From CAYYNP01 sp964472545 (GTDB taxonomy: Bacteria > Planctomycetota > Planctomycetia > Pirellulales > Thermoguttaceae): a stretch of DNA of 20,873 nt. How positions within the stretch are numbered: position 1 is the first letter of the stretch; each line of letters begins with the position of its first letter. The position numbers were made by a program, and so were the translations under genes. Below are positions 1 through 6,769 of this stretch, piece after piece. Location: positions 1-20,873 of the forward strand of contig CAYYNP010000178.1 in assembly GCA_964472545.1 (NCBI GenBank). The letters run 5' to 3'. The notes beneath the pieces were generated by a model. The model was not told the origin of the DNA and made no database searches. It saw nothing but the letters and a program-made list of their open reading frames with translations.

Positions 1-433
1 CCCAGGAACAGGCCATGTACATTTCGTCGCGGCGGCCCTTCAGCGCCTTCGAGTAGGCCTTGACCTCCTGGATGCAACAGGCGTCGACCCAGTTGATGCC
101 GCGCTCCAGACAGCGGGTGACCACGTCGCGGCGGTTCTGGTCGAAGCCCGACTCCTTGTCGTTGTCGATCCACCCGCCCTTGCGGTCGGCGCCGATCACC
201 TTGTCGATCCGCTTCCAATGCCCTCCCAATGCCACGGCCGAGACCATGAAATCGGTCCGGCCACAGCGGCGATACTCCATGTCGGCGTTGAAGCTGCGGA
301 TCTTCTTCGACTCGGGTTCGTCCGCCTCGCCGGCCCGAATCGTCTGCGTGCCGTGCAGCCCGGCGGCCAGGGCGGTTGCCGCCAGCGAGCCGTCGCGTAC
401 GAATTGTCGGCGCGTGATGTCGTGTTGGGTCAT
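1..433 (-). CDS. Tat-exported aldo/keto reductase-like protein, 5' part (runs off the left edge)
   Basis: The reading frame starts at an ATG at 433 and stays open to the window edge (144 residues visible). An upstream CGGAG, about 10 nt away, could serve as ribosome binding site. The N-terminus is a twin-arginine signal (TRRQFVRDGSLAATALAAG, residues 8-26), so the product is probably exported folded. From residue 53 it resembles the start of aldo/keto reductases: EYRRCGRTDFMVSAVALGG (53-71), then RGINWVDACC (111-120) and KGRRDEMYM (132-140). D117 aligns with the family's catalytic Asp. The position five residues later, normally the catalytic Tyr, is Q122, and the position of the catalytic Lys after the GRRDE strand is S143. 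The extra stretch at about 80-100 is also unusual. Family assignment is fairly secure; enzymatic activity is doubtful. It may act as a binding protein or a distinct reductase subfamily. Confidence 0.8.
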   Translation of the reverse strand, partial: MTQHDITRRQFVRDGSLAATALAAGLHGTQTIRAGEADEPESKKIRSFNADMEYRRCGRTDFMVSAVALGGHWKRIDKVIGADRKGGWIDNDKESGFDQNRRDVVTRCLERGINWVDACCIQEVKAYSKALKGRRDEMYMACSW

Positions 434-451
434 GGAACGGGGCTCCGTGGG

Positions 452-490
452 GTGGGATCGCCGTGTGGGATCGCTGTGTGGGATTGTTGT
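452..490. repeat. Three 13-bp tandem repeats upstream of the aldo/keto reductase-like gene
   Basis: Units are GTGGGATCGCCGT (452-464), GTGGGATCGCTGT (465-477) and GTGGGATTGTTGT (478-490). They lie 19 bp upstream of the start at 433, in the leader or promoter of the minus-strand gene. The rest of 434-712 holds no gene. It contains a G-rich direct repeat at 611-629 (CTAGGGACTGGGGACTAGG) and a short match to a second intergenic repeat at 676-686 (GTAGGGTGCGT, also at 6464-6474). Confidence 0.8.
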
Positions 491-712
491 GCGGAAAAGG
501 GAGGTGGTTGGCTGTGTTGATCGGCTGCGGCACGACCGCATCGATAGTCTCATTCTGACACGTGGGGGCGAATTATGTCAATAGACGCTGTCAGCGCGAT
601 GCGGTGAGGGCTAGGGACTGGGGACTAGGCGACAGGGGCTGGTGGTGGGGTGATGGATGCTGATTTCGGCAGATCGTAGGGTGCGTGGCAAGCACTCCGG
701 AAGCATGCAACG

Positions 713-2050
713 CTACTCCGATACCACGTACCCAGGCAGCAGCGACTTGACCGCCTTGATGATGCGATTCTCCATGGCCGGCACCAGCCGCTCGGGGCTG
801 CCGCCGGTGAGTCGCCAACTGAGTGAACTGCGGACCTCGTAGCCGCCCTCGCCGAGCAGGCGCCGCGAGACAATGTACCGCGACACGTCGTCCGTATAGG
901 CCGATACCCACAGCCGCCGGCCGTCCAGCTCGCGCTTCAGCCGCAGCACGTAGTCGACCACGACCTCGTCGCTGAAGAAGACCATCGCCAGCGAGTCGCC
1001 GAACGTCCAGGCGGTGATGCGGAACGTCTCGTTTCGAGGCTCGGCGTCTTGTGGCCCGGCTTCATCCGTGTCGTCTTCGGGTGCCGGCTTGGCGTAGGGT
1101 ACGTCGAGCACGGATCGCCGCGCCGTGAGTCCCCCGAGCAACGGCTTCCACTTGGCATCGTTCAACAGCCGCGAAACCTCGGCGGCCAACGCCCGGCCGT
1201 GTTGCTCGCAGAGCGCTACAGTGCCGTGGGGGCAGGGATCGGCGTCGGCCCCGCAACCGATCGTGATCAGCGCCAACGCGCCGTCGTGTGCGTCTTGAAC
1301 GGCCTCTTGGGCACAGGCCGCCCAATCGCCGTGGATCTGTTTGACGTTGCCCCGCAGCGTCGTGTTGTGGCAGGCGTAGTTGACGACGACCGCCCGCAGC
1401 GTGTCGTCGGGCGCCGCTACGCGGAGCACGTCCAGGGCGTGATCGGCCGGCGCATCATGCACCGCCCCGAAGCCGACCCATTTGCCGTCCTTCAACACGC
1501 GGCGATTGGCAGCGAAGCCGACGTTGCCTCGCGCCCACGACAGCTTCGCAGGCCGCCGCGATGCCAGGGCCTCGAGTACGACCGACTCCAGGCGATCGGT
1601 CAACCAAGCGGCGTACTCAACGAGCCGCCGATGCGGTTCCCCTTCGATCGAGGCCATCCCTTTGAGGTTGGGGCCCGAGTGGTTGTGGGAGTTGCACAAC
1701 ACGAATCGCTCCGCCCGGATCGGGTGCTTTAGAGTGACGCGCCGGAAGATCTCCTGGCGAATCGACCGAGGAACCGCGCCGCAATCGACCGTCAGCAACA
1801 CGGCCGGCCCCGGCGCCGCATCGGTTCCGATCGCCAGGGCCTTGGCTGCCAGTCGGCCGGCGACCCCTTCCGATTCGGTTTTTCGGGAGGCGTAGCCGTA
1901 CATCCTGACCGGCGTTTGGGGGGTAACGTCGATCTGTGCCACGCCGACGGCCACCAAGCCAGCGTCGCCGGCGGAAGCCGATGCCACGACCAAGGCCGCC
2001 ACAATCGCAAAAACTCCACGCGTTGCGAACTCTGATGCACACGGGTTCAT
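713..2050 (-). CDS. Secreted neutral/alkaline ceramidase-like hydrolase
   Basis: A 445-residue protein with an N-terminal signal peptide (RGVFAIVAALVVASASA, 11-27). The start at 2050 is chosen because the signal peptide begins there and GGAGG lies 10 nt upstream; the frame is open further up to 2299, but that part only translates a tandem repeat. Motifs of the neutral/alkaline non-lysosomal ceramidase N-terminal family are visible: CNSHNHSGP (119-127, zinc ligand His), VVNYACHNTTL (222-232, second His), ITIGCGADADPCP (262-274), SDEVVVDY (360-367) and YIVSRRLLGEGGYE (392-405, candidate Tyr ligand). In that family a zinc centre hydrolyses the amide bond of ceramide. Planctomycete members are numerous, and their true substrates are often unknown, so the substrate is not settled. 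It lacks the C-terminal immunoglobulin-like domain of longer family members. It appears to be a single-gene transcript. Confidence 0.8.
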   Translation of the reverse strand: MNPCASEFATRGVFAIVAALVVASASAGDAGLVAVGVAQIDVTPQTPVRMYGYASRKTESEGVAGRLAAKALAIGTDAAPGPAVLLTVDCGAVPRSIRQEIFRRVTLKHPIRAERFVLCNSHNHSGPNLKGMASIEGEPHRRLVEYAAWLTDRLESVVLEALASRRPAKLSWARGNVGFAANRRVLKDGKWVGFGAVHDAPADHALDVLRVAAPDDTLRAVVVNYACHNTTLRGNVKQIHGDWAACAQEAVQDAHDGALALITIGCGADADPCPHGTVALCEQHGRALAAEVSRLLNDAKWKPLLGGLTARRSVLDVPYAKPAPEDDTDEAGPQDAEPRNETFRITAWTFGDSLAMVFFSDEVVVDYVLRLKRELDGRRLWVSAYTDDVSRYIVSRRLLGEGGYEVRSSLSWRLTGGSPERLVPAMENRIIKAVKSLLPGYVVSE

Positions 2051-2060
2051 GGCCAACGAT

Positions 2061-2144
2061 CCTCCAAGAATGGGCCTCCCAAAATGGGGCTCCAAAAACG
2101 CGCCTCCCCAAATGGGCCTCCCAGTATGGGCCTCCAAGAACGGA
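2061..2144 (-). promoter_or_regulatory. Six 14-bp tandem repeats with Shine-Dalgarno cores in the leader of the ceramidase-like gene
   Basis: Units on the plus strand start at 2061, 2075, 2089, 2103, 2117 and 2131. In the sense of the gene (minus strand) the consensus is CCCATTNTGGGAGG. Five of the six units end in GGAGG, and the third on the plus strand ends GGAGC. The units at 2075, 2103 and 2117 also contain the small palindrome CCCANNNTGGG or a close variant. The unit nearest the gene (2061-2074) supplies the likely ribosome binding site, 10 nt before the ATG at 2050. The pattern is read directly; any regulatory role is inference. Confidence 0.85.
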
Positions 2145-2427
2145 CTGTTTCGGGCGAATAGCCGAGTGCATGCTACGCCCGGCACGCGGCGGTGGCAAGC
2201 AGACCCGGCCGAAATGGGGTGTCCGCCGAGCGAACCGGCAGGTGGTAACCTTGAATCGGCGGGGCGGGTATACAGATGGGTTTGACGTGCCATTGGCATG
2301 GGCGACCTGAAGATAGCTGGTTCCCCGGAGGTGGACGAACTCCCCCCTGGTGCCGTTTTGGTTTTCCTGCTAGTTTACCGATCTGTTCGGGAAACGTACT
2401 GACCTTCACGGAAAAGGAGATTGACCT

Positions 2428-4125
2428 GTGAGAAGATTTCTGTTGGCCCTGTTGGCGATGGCCGTCTGCTTCGGCGCGGCGAACGTCTGCCCGGCCCAAG
2501 AACTCAAGCCGATGGTGACCGTCTCGTTCTCGGGTTACGACGAGACCTACGCCGATCTGGACTACATCGGCAAGCTGGCGGACAACGAAGAACTGGCCAG
2601 CGGGCTCGAAGAGATGCTGCAAGGAGCCCTCGGCGGGGCCGACCTGGCCGGACTGGACAAGTCGAAGCCCTGGGGCGTGGCCGTGCAAATCGACGCCCAA
2701 GGCAACCCGGCCATGCTGGGGTTTGTGCCGGTGACCGACCTGCACGAATTGATGAAGGTCGTCAAAGACCCCGAGAGCGGGATGCCGCTAACCCAGCGCG
2801 ACGGCGACGACTACAAGATGGGGCCGATGCCCGACGGCACGGTCATCCAGATCACCCAAAAGGGAAATTGGGCCTTCGTCGTCACCGACCCCAAGTTGCT
2901 CGACGCGGCGCCGGCCGATCCGACCGCTCTGCTGGGCGGGATGAACGAGAAATACGATCTGGCGGCCCGGCTTTCCGTGCAGAACGTCCCCGCCGCAATG
3001 CGCGAGGAGATCAAGGACCAGATCAAACAGGGTGCCAGCCCGCTGATGCAGCCGCTGCCCAACGAGAGCCAGGACGATTTTCGTCTCCGCTCGGGCCTGA
3101 TGCTCAACGCGATCGACCAATTCACGCGGCTGCCCGACGAGTTGGACACGGTGCTGTTGGGCTTCGCCATCGATCGCGACGCCGGCACCAGCTTCATCGA
3201 CTTGGAGATCACGGCCGTCGAGGGGTCCAAGACGGCCGAACAATTCGCCTTGATGAAGCCGATGACCACCAAGTTCGGCGGATTCAACCTGCCGGGCGCA
3301 GCGGTGACGCTCAACGGCTCCGGCGCGCTGAGCGACGACGACGTCAGCCAACTCAAGAGCCTGATTACCAGCCTCCGCGGCTCGGCCACTCGCGAGTTGA
3401 ACAACCAGGGCCTCAGCCCGGAGGAACTGCAATTCGCCACGCAGATGCTCACCGACGTGCTCGACTGGGCGGAAGCCACGATCGACAAACGCGTCTCGGA
3501 CGTGGGTATGTCGTTGGTGCTGCGGTCCGATGCGATCACGCTGATCGCCGGAGCAGCGATCGCCGAGGGCGCCAAGTTGGAGAAGGTGCTCAAGCAACTG
3601 GCCGAACTGGCCGCCGAGGAAGATCCCGACATCGGCATGGCACTGAAGATGGACGCCGAGACCTACGACGGGGTCCACCTCCATACGCTCACGATCCCGG
3701 TGCCGGACGAGGACGCCGTGCAGTTCTTCGGCGACGCGCTCGAGATCGTCGTGGGGATTGGCCCGGAACGGCTCTACGTCGCGGGCGGTCGCGACGCCAT
3801 GGCCACGCTGAAGACGGCCATCGACAACTCGAAGACGGTGGCCAACAAGACGGTCTCGCCCATGCGGCTCTCGATCGCCGGAGGCCCGATTGCCCGCTTC
3901 GCTGCCGACCTGAACGAAGGGATGCCCGCTGTGCTGATCGGCGGTTTTGCCAGCCAAATGGAGCAGTCCGGCGGCAAGGACCACTTGACCATTACTGCCG
4001 ACGGGATTGCGGACGGCAAAGGGATGAGGGTCCGCATCGAAGTCGAGGAAGGACTGCTGAAGATCATCGGCGGGTTGAGCAATATCTTGCCAGCGATGAT
4101 GGTGGACGAACCCCCTCCGTTCTAA
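2428..4125 (+). CDS. Large secreted protein of unknown function
   Basis: A 565-residue protein starting at GTG 2428, with AAGGAG at 2414-2419 and an 8-nt spacer. Residues 1-24 form a signal peptide (RRFLLALLAMAVCFGAANVCPA), so the product is probably periplasmic or surface-exposed. No enzyme motif is recognised. There is a hint of internal duplication: both the N-terminal half (LGFVPVTDLHELMKVV, then a Tyr-containing strand, GNWAFVVTDPKLLDAA) and the C-terminal half (GAAIAEGAKLEKVLKQLAEL, then TYDGVHLHTL, ERLYVAGGRDAMATLKTAI) show a helix, paired strands and a conserved turn before another helix. Large secreted proteins of this kind are common in planctomycetes and remain uncharacterised. A terminator at 4164-4217 suggests a monocistronic transcript. 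The gene is real by signal peptide, ribosome binding site and codon bias; the function is unknown. Confidence 0.85.
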   Translation: MRRFLLALLAMAVCFGAANVCPAQELKPMVTVSFSGYDETYADLDYIGKLADNEELASGLEEMLQGALGGADLAGLDKSKPWGVAVQIDAQGNPAMLGFVPVTDLHELMKVVKDPESGMPLTQRDGDDYKMGPMPDGTVIQITQKGNWAFVVTDPKLLDAAPADPTALLGGMNEKYDLAARLSVQNVPAAMREEIKDQIKQGASPLMQPLPNESQDDFRLRSGLMLNAIDQFTRLPDELDTVLLGFAIDRDAGTSFIDLEITAVEGSKTAEQFALMKPMTTKFGGFNLPGAAVTLNGSGALSDDDVSQLKSLITSLRGSATRELNNQGLSPEELQFATQMLTDVLDWAEATIDKRVSDVGMSLVLRSDAITLIAGAAIAEGAKLEKVLKQLAELAAEEDPDIGMALKMDAETYDGVHLHTLTIPVPDEDAVQFFGDALEIVVGIGPERLYVAGGRDAMATLKTAIDNSKTVANKTVSPMRLSIAGGPIARFAADLNEGMPAVLIGGFASQMEQSGGKDHLTITADGIADGKGMRVRIEVEEGLLKIIGGLSNILPAMMVDEPPPF

Positions 4126-4163
4126 GAGGTTCGCACCGCCCGCAAGTCGACGGATCATCGACC

Positions 4164-4217
4164 GGGGGCTCGAAGCCGAATCCCGCACCGGCGGGCCAAG
4201 GCTTCGAGCCCCCTTTT
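4164..4217 (+). terminator. Strong intrinsic terminator after the secreted protein gene
   Basis: A perfect 14-bp stem is formed by GGGGGCTCGAAGCC (4164-4177) and GGCTTCGAGCCCCC (4200-4213), followed by TTTT (4214-4217). The 22-nt loop holds a second small hairpin, CCCGC/GCGGG (4182-4186 with 4191-4195). It begins 38 bp after the stop codon at 4125. Confidence 0.9.
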
Positions 4218-4273
4218 CGTTGACGCAACGTGGGGCTTGTAGCCGAAGTCGCCAGACTTTGGAATTGGGGTAC

Positions 4274-4330
4274 CTGGATTCGCAAGAACTCAGTCTCACC
4301 CACGGTCGGACTGAATTCTCGCGAATCCAG
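4274..4330 (-). terminator. Long hairpin, probable 3' end of the dehydrogenase transcript
   Basis: Two 22-nt arms (4274-4295 and 4309-4330) enclose a 13-nt loop. The arms differ at two positions. On the plus strand these give A:C mismatches, but on the minus strand they become G:U pairs, so the stem is continuous only in RNA read from the minus strand. It lies 40 bp downstream of the stop codon of the gene at 4370-5407. There is no T-tract, so it may instead be a transcript-stabilising hairpin or a dispersed palindromic repeat. Confidence 0.6.
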
Positions 4331-4369
4331 CTACGGCCTCCAACGCCCGAAACGCAGTCCGACATAGCG

Positions 4370-5407
4370 CTAGTACCGCAACACCGCCTTGATCACCTCA
4401 CCGGCGGCCACCGCCCCCAGCGCGGCGTTGATCTCTTCGACCGGCATGTCGTGCGTGATGAACTCCTTGGCCGTGACCTTCCCGTCGCGGATCCAGTCGC
4501 CGATCGGTTCCTGGGCAGCCTTCTCGCGCCAGCGGGTGGGCCACTGATGCATGAAGAGGTTGAAGTTGTAGGGGCCCTTGCCTTTTTGCAGGGTGAACTC
4601 GTCCTCACCGATCACGCCGTAGATGCAGACCGATCCGCCCATCCGCACCATCGGCAAGGCCGTGTTGACGATCGCCGGACTGCCGACCGCGTCGATCACG
4701 GCGTCGAACGGCCGGCCGCGGGTTTCCACGAGGTTGGCCAACTCGGGCGAGTCGGGGGCCAGCGCCATATCGGCTCCCATGGCCAACGCCTTCTCGCGCT
4801 TGTTCGGCAGCGGGTCGACCACCGCGATGTGGCCCAATCCCAACAGCTTGCCGAACTTGGCGAAGCTCAGCCCTACCGGCCCGGCGCCGAAGACGAGGAT
4901 CTCGTTGCCCGGCTGGAGGTCGAAATCGCCGAACCCGCCGTAGACCTCGCGCCAAGTGCAGAGCATCACGGCGTCTTCGAGCGAGACGTCGGCGGGCACC
5001 GGGCGTTGGATTTCGTAGACCTCGAACCAGCCGTGGGCCTCGTCGGCCACGCCGTCTTCGACCATCGCGTCGTGGTCGTTGGCAATCGTGTATTCGCAGA
5101 AGCCGCCCCAGCCGCTGGAGTACTTCGGATCGCCGATGTCGAACAACAACCCGCCGATGGCCCGATCGCCGAGCTTGAAACCGCGGACCTTTTCGCCCAC
5201 CGCGTCGACAACGCCGGCCGATTCGTGGCCCAGCAGCAGCGGGTAGTCCTCGACGCCCGGGAAGTGGCCGGCCACGAGCTTCCCGTCGGTGGCGTTGCAG
5301 AGGCAGGCCGCTTCGGTCCGGATTCTCACCTGATAAGGGCCCGGCGTCGGCTCGGGGATCTCGACGACCTCGACCTTGCCCGGTTCGATTACCGCAACGG
5401 CTCGCAT
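4370..5407 (-). CDS. Zinc-type medium-chain alcohol/polyol dehydrogenase
   Basis: A 345-residue MDR-superfamily protein. The start at 5407 has AAGGAG 7 nt upstream; the longer open frame to 5497 has no such support. The GroES-like N-terminal half carries the catalytic zinc set: C37 (CLCNATDG), H61-E62 (LLLGHESAG), and probably C150 (MLCTW). The Rossmann half has GAGPVG at 174-179 followed by VVDP at 196-199, consistent with NAD(P) binding. The four-cysteine structural zinc loop expected near residues 95-110 is missing; only C104 is present. The family oxidises alcohols, polyols or amino-alcohols; the substrate cannot be told from sequence. It is convergent with the gene ending at 4125 and divergent from the gene at 5631. 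Confidence 0.88.
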   Translation of the reverse strand: MRAVAVIEPGKVEVVEIPEPTPGPYQVRIRTEAACLCNATDGKLVAGHFPGVEDYPLLLGHESAGVVDAVGEKVRGFKLGDRAIGGLLFDIGDPKYSSGWGGFCEYTIANDHDAMVEDGVADEAHGWFEVYEIQRPVPADVSLEDAVMLCTWREVYGGFGDFDLQPGNEILVFGAGPVGLSFAKFGKLLGLGHIAVVDPLPNKREKALAMGADMALAPDSPELANLVETRGRPFDAVIDAVGSPAIVNTALPMVRMGGSVCIYGVIGEDEFTLQKGKGPYNFNLFMHQWPTRWREKAAQEPIGDWIRDGKVTAKEFITHDMPVEEINAALGAVAAGEVIKAVLRY

Positions 5408-5630
5408 GGGAGGACTCCTTTCTACGGTTGGATCTGTGGAAGACGGCCGCAGACCCCCTGGACTCTCGGCGTCCACAGATCTCCAAGCCGGTACCATAGT
5501 ACACGGTCGAGAGAGCCGTTACAATGCACCCCGACGTTGCGGCTGAAGGCCCGCTCGGCGTCGAAAACCTCCAGTTTCTTGCCCGGCGCCCATAGCCCAG
5601 CGCCCGCCGCCCATCGGACCAAACGTTTTC

Positions 5631-6467
5631 ATGCCGGAGCCGAACGAGTCACCTTCCCGCTGGCGGTTCTTCAGCGAGCCGTATCTCCGCGCTGAGCAAG
5701 ATGCACGCGAGCACGTGGCCGACTCGACGTCGCTCGACTTCAAGGTGATGCTCGTGTTGTTCACCACCGCCGTGGTGCTCACGCTGCAACACTACGTCTT
5801 TTCGGCCAACCGGTTGACCGACGCCTTGAATCTGGCCGAGCGCCTCGGAGCCGCCGGGCTGGCCGAGGCGCTGCGGCGGCCGAACTGCTCGGCCCAGGAC
5901 CGGCAGCTTGCCGAGTTGATCTACTGGGCGCTCGGCTCGTTGATCACCTACGTGGCGATCCCCGCGGCGATCGTGAAGCTCGTGTTTCGCCAGCGTCTGA
6001 GCGACTACGGCTGGAAGCTTCGCGGGATGCTTCGCGGCGCGTGGATCTACCTGGCCTTCTTCGCCGTGATGGTTCCCCCGCTGCTGTTGTTTGCCGAGAC
6101 GGAGCGCTTCCAGCAGACCTATCCGTTCTATCGCCTGGGGGCCGATGAATCGCTCTGGCCAAGGTTCTGGATCTGGGAAGCGTTTTACGTGATGCAGTTC
6201 TTCTGCCTGGAGTTCTTCTTTCGCGGCTTCATGGTCCACGGCACCCGGCACCGCTTCGGGTTCTACGCCGTCTTCGTGATGATGGTACCCTATTGCATGA
6301 TCCACTACGGCAAACCGATGCCCGAGACGTTCGGCGCGATCGGCGCCGGCATCGCGCTGGGGTTCATGAGCCTGAAGACGCGCTCGGTGATCCTCGGCGC
6401 GGTGTTGCACGTGTCGGTCGCGCTGTCGATGGACTTCCTGTCGCTGTGGAGCAAGGGGTTCTTGTAG
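5631..6467 (+). CDS. CPBP-family intramembrane protease homologue
   Basis: A 278-residue membrane protein with hydrophobic segments at about 38-58, 97-118, 136-155, 183-200, 210-226, 232-248 and 252-270. The CPBP (Abi/Rce1-type) motifs lie in the last third: LEFFFRG (193-199, usually EExxxR, here with only E194 and R198), YCMIH (221-225, usually FxxxH) and VLHVSVALSMD (258-268, with H260 and D268). The glutamate and histidines thought to form the active site are therefore kept, with two substitutions. Such proteases cleave within membranes and are used in protein maturation, sorting or immunity. The substrate is unknown and no sorting-signal protein lies next to it. No clear ribosome binding site precedes the ATG at 5631. 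Confidence 0.78.
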   Translation: MPEPNESPSRWRFFSEPYLRAEQDAREHVADSTSLDFKVMLVLFTTAVVLTLQHYVFSANRLTDALNLAERLGAAGLAEALRRPNCSAQDRQLAELIYWALGSLITYVAIPAAIVKLVFRQRLSDYGWKLRGMLRGAWIYLAFFAVMVPPLLLFAETERFQQTYPFYRLGADESLWPRFWIWEAFYVMQFFCLEFFFRGFMVHGTRHRFGFYAVFVMMVPYCMIHYGKPMPETFGAIGAGIALGFMSLKTRSVILGAVLHVSVALSMDFLSLWSKGFL

Positions 6468-6485
6468 GGTGCGTCGTGACGCACC
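6464..6485. repeat. Palindromic repeat overlapping the stop codon of the CPBP gene
   Basis: GGTGCGTC (6468-6475) and GACGCACC (6478-6485) form an uninterrupted inverted repeat. The preceding GTAG (6464-6467) includes the gene's TAG stop codon. The first 11 bases, GTAGGGTGCGT, recur at 676-686 downstream of the ceramidase-like gene, where the second arm is degenerate. It is probably a dispersed repeat that may also act as a terminator. Confidence 0.6.
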
Positions 6486-6769
6486 AGGAAGCTCAGGCCG
6501 TCGTCTCCGCGTCGCAACCACGCCGCGCGCAGAAAATGGCCGTAGCCCGGGGCAGGGAAGGCTACGGCCGGTGACTGGTTGGAGGTAGCTTGGACCAGCC
6601 ACAACTTCGACAATACCACGGGTCGCAAAAACCTTCAAGGGCGTTCAATCGGAAAACGGCCGAATCGCGCGGTTGTTTGCCTTTCGACGAACTCGGCTTG
6701 CACCTTTCGAGGCATGATCGCTACGCGCAATGCGGGGGAAATCCCATCGGCCAGCACGTCCGTCCACCC
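6486..6769. other. Intergenic region between convergent genes, with one hairpin
   Basis: No convincing gene is seen between the CPBP gene and the end of the GH106-like gene. A perfect 10-bp hairpin, GGCCGTAGCC (6538-6547) with GGCTACGGCC (6560-6569) and a 12-nt loop, may be a terminator or dispersed repeat. The remainder (6570-6769) shows nothing recognisable. Confidence 0.6.

Noticed and set aside
2061..2144. CRISPR array
   Set aside because: The units are 14 bp and directly adjoining, with no spacers and no cas genes nearby.
2051..2299. Longer start for the ceramidase-like gene (83 more residues)
   Set aside because: The extension translates the tandem repeat and would bury the signal peptide; the ATG at 2050 has its own ribosome binding site.
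2421..4223. Plus-strand frame of 600 codons overlapping 2428-4125
   Set aside because: It is very rich in Arg, Gly and Ala, has no motifs or signal peptide, and is a frame-shifted shadow of the supported gene.
2788..4365. Long minus-strand open frame (525 codons) opposite the secreted protein gene
   Set aside because: It lies antisense to a gene with signal peptide, ribosome binding site and terminator, has no such signals itself, and runs across the terminator. Long antisense frames are expected at this GC content.
4220..5695. Plus-strand frame of 491 codons opposite the dehydrogenase
   Set aside because: The dehydrogenase has intact zinc and Rossmann motifs; this antisense frame has none.
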